Shown piece by piece: positions 14,901 to 15,621 of a stretch of 15,621 bases of DNA (its first letter is position 1; every line of letters starts with the position of its first letter). The notes below the pieces were generated by a model. That model was not told the DNA's origin. It worked only from the letters and a program-made list of their open reading frames with translations, and did not search any database. Origin of the DNA: JAICLL01 sp035252155 (GTDB lineage Bacteria > Planctomycetota > Planctomycetia > Pirellulales > JAICIG01). The translations under genes were made by a program, and so were the position numbers. The stretch is from the NCBI GenBank assembly GCA_035252155.1, contig DATFDL010000645.1:1-15621 (forward strand). The letters run 5' to 3'.

Positions 14901-15621
14901 TTCGTCAGCCGCCGCGAGATAGTCGCTGGTTTTGGCAAAAATCCGCTGGCGAAGCGACTCCGATTCTTGCAGGAACGTGCGGACATCGCGCAGCAACAGA
15001 TCGGGGCGGCCAGGCGCCACCAGCCGAGGCGATTGCCAAACTACATAGTCGTGCTCGTTACCATCGCCCGCGTCGCCGGCCACCAGGCTGAGCGTGACCT
15101 CGCTGGCGTCGGGGGCGAGGGGAATCTTGAAACGCACCTCTTGCCTGCCGGCCAACGGGCTGATCGGTTCGAGCCAGGCCTTCGGTCCGCCCACCTTGCC
15201 GATATGCCCGACGGTGCGGAACGTCCACAGTCCTTTTTGCCAAGCGGCGACGTCGGCCGCCAGTTCCATCGCCGCCTCTGGCTTGGCGGCGCGCCAGCGG
15301 GCGCGTAGCCCGTCGAGCAACTGCGATCGCTCGGTAGAAGTCAGACTATTCCAGAGCAGAGCCAAATATTTGGCGTTCAATCCGCGCTCGCGGGCCACGG
15401 TGTCGAGAGTCTTGCTGCCAGTCAGGAGCAACTCGCGCTCGGCGAGCGTCGCGGCCAAATATCGCTCGACCGGCAGACGGCCGCCTTCGTTGGTGTTGAA
15501 CACGATGCCTTGCAGATTTACCGTGTCGCCGCCGCCTGTGTCGCTGAACTCGCGATAAAAGTCGCGAATGCGGGCCAGCGTCTCATCGGTCCAATCGCGC
15601 CGCGTCTTGTGGGGCGAAAAC
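11964..15621 (-). CDS. Large DUF1595/DUF1592/DUF1588/DUF1585 c-type cytochrome protein (partial, N-terminus off the window)
   Basis: The frame is open to the right edge: upstream of GTG 15503 it continues for 39 more codons (FSPHKTRRDWTDETLARIRD...), so the true start lies outside. In order from N to C the visible protein (about 1,218 aa) has: a sugar-binding-like beta-sandwich region (about 14180-14760; GDVVALLVGPRGGNHSCDLT); a Ser/Arg insertion (13904-13986); DUF1595 (LAYRRPVTGAEAQKLRELYA); DUF1592 (WELASRLSYFLWSSMPDAEL); DUF1588 with the haem-type CAVCH (12336-12350) followed by IDAMGFALETFDAIG; and DUF1585 up to the stop. Such proteins are exported and are thought to carry covalently bound haem; their substrate is unknown. 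The DUF1552 partner follows. The usual N-terminal cytochrome domain and DUF1587 would lie beyond the window. Confidence 0.95.
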   Translation of the reverse strand, partial: FSPHKTRRDWTDETLARIRDFYREFSDTGGGDTVNLQGIVFNTNEGGRLPVERYLAATLAERELLLTGSKTLDTVARERGLNAKYLALLWNSLTSTERSQLLDGLRARWRAAKPEAAMELAADVAAWQKGLWTFRTVGHIGKVGGPKAWLEPISPLAGRQEVRFKIPLAPDASEVTLSLVAGDAGDGNEHDYVVWQSPRLVAPGRPDLLLRDVRTFLQESESLRQRIFAKTSDYLAAADEAAAVQGNADPAELAAKHGLEVEGLRAWLEYLGIGTGGAVELSGHFDTKIKNAAGYAFIQGWGKNETPLLVANSSDQHVRIPGNMKPHSVAVHPSPTLRAAVGWRSPVSTTLRVDATVAHAHPECGNGVTWTLELRRGATRRRLATGVAQGGTPVTVDPIDALAVHAGDVVALLVGPRGGNHSCDLTAIDLKLIGSGDGSQVWNLADDVSPDVQAGNPHADRFGNPGVWNFFSEPDAAAGPADHVIPAGSLLAQWQMATNAETKQQLAGRLQKLLTGGADEQTPPADAALVKQLSSLSGPLLGAAQSRLSLRESSDLSRSERQQNGDLSRSESRPWGLDPQLFGKHPDGAAIDAESLCVRAPSVVEFRLPADLAAGAELVATGVLDTRTGVEGSVQLQAVAGKVTRPTELTPSTVQVTAVSGPWTGDNRNVSFGVPIVVIDGSTARARWDRAFDDFRQLFPAALCYTKIVPVDEVVTLTLFYREDHHLVRLMLDEAQQARLDRLWDELHYISQDALTLVDGYAQLLEFATQDADPKVFEPLRDSINQRAAAFRQLLIDIEPKHLDALIEFASLAYRRPVTGAEAQKLRELYARLRGEDLPHEKAIRLLLARVLVSPAFLYRAERPGPGAGQGPVDGWELASRLSYFLWSSMPDAELREVAAAGGLADADVLVQQARRMLRDPRVRRLATEFACQWLHIHDFENLDEKSDRHFPTFAALRGAMYEESIQFFTDLFQNDRSVLGILDADYTFLNEELARHYDIPGVSGPQWRRVEGVKQFARGGMLAQATTLATQSGASRTSPILRGNWISEVLLGERLPRPPKDVPQLPADEVGLEGLTVRQLVEKHSSDPKCAVCHQRIDAMGFALETFDAIGRRRDKDLGDRPINTRVRTMDGQEFDGIEGLRQYLLTVRRDAFVRQFCRKLLGYALGREVQLSDEPLLAEMQAALGQNGYHVLSALELIIRSRQFREIRGRDTAYEE
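13904..13986. repeat. Triple CTTTCGC-type hairpin repeat inserted in frame in the DUF1592 gene
   Basis: Three related units follow one another: 13904-13929 (imperfect, CTTTCGCTCCGCGAGAG), 13937-13961 (stem CTTTCGC/GCGAAAG at 13939-13945 and 13949-13955, loop TAC) and 13962-13986 (same stem at 13963-13969 and 13973-13979, loop GGA). The block is translated in frame as SRLSLRESSDLSRSERQQNG, then DLSRSES, between normal domain sequence. A matching unit lies at 11936-11963. Confidence 0.88.

Noticed and set aside
15501..15503. GTG at 15503 as the start of the DUF1592-family protein
   Set aside because: The frame stays open and protein-like to the window edge, and the family's N-terminal domains are still missing.

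Overview
The window looks like a planctomycete chromosome, most likely a Pirellulales-type bacterium. It is GC-rich. It carries the domain families typical of that phylum: two DUF1501 proteins, a DUF1552 protein, a large DUF1595/DUF1592/DUF1588/DUF1585 c-type cytochrome protein, and a GH2-like planctomycete protein. Several dispersed hairpin repeats also fit this group. This is inferred from protein content; no rRNA is present to confirm it. I found no tRNA, rRNA, CRISPR array, prophage or transposase.

Left part (1-2792): a secreted DsbD N-terminal-type protein runs off the left edge on the minus strand. It is transcribed divergently from a Tat-exported DUF1501 protein (649-2025). Two small uncharacterised genes follow the DUF1501 gene. 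An 11-codon ORF lies between them, with its own ribosome binding site, and looks like the remnant of a lost gene.

Middle part (2857-6215, all minus strand): a PIN-domain toxin sits directly behind a coiled-coil antitoxin-like gene, and that gene overlaps a 41-codon small ORF with its own promoter-like sequence. Upstream are a ThiF/MoeB/HesA-type E1-like adenylyltransferase, a small antitoxin-like gene with no toxin behind it, and a GH2-like protein carrying a 7-bp tandem repeat.

Right part (6426-15621): a second DUF1501 protein and a CxxC-containing unknown protein lie on the plus strand. A minus-strand cluster follows: the large haem-binding DUF1592-family protein (its N-terminus lies beyond the right edge), a DUF1552 protein and an exported beta-propeller protein. 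The DUF1592/DUF1552 pair is a classic planctomycete surface/periplasm pair of unknown substrate, and the propeller probably belongs to the same unit.

The most notable non-genic content is at least five different palindromic repeats. Two supply the stop codons of the adjoining genes, and one has been absorbed in frame inside the DUF1592 protein as a Ser/Arg-rich insertion. I see no convincing new multi-gene system. The best leads are the three-part small-ORF/antitoxin/PIN operon and the repeat insertions into coding sequence.
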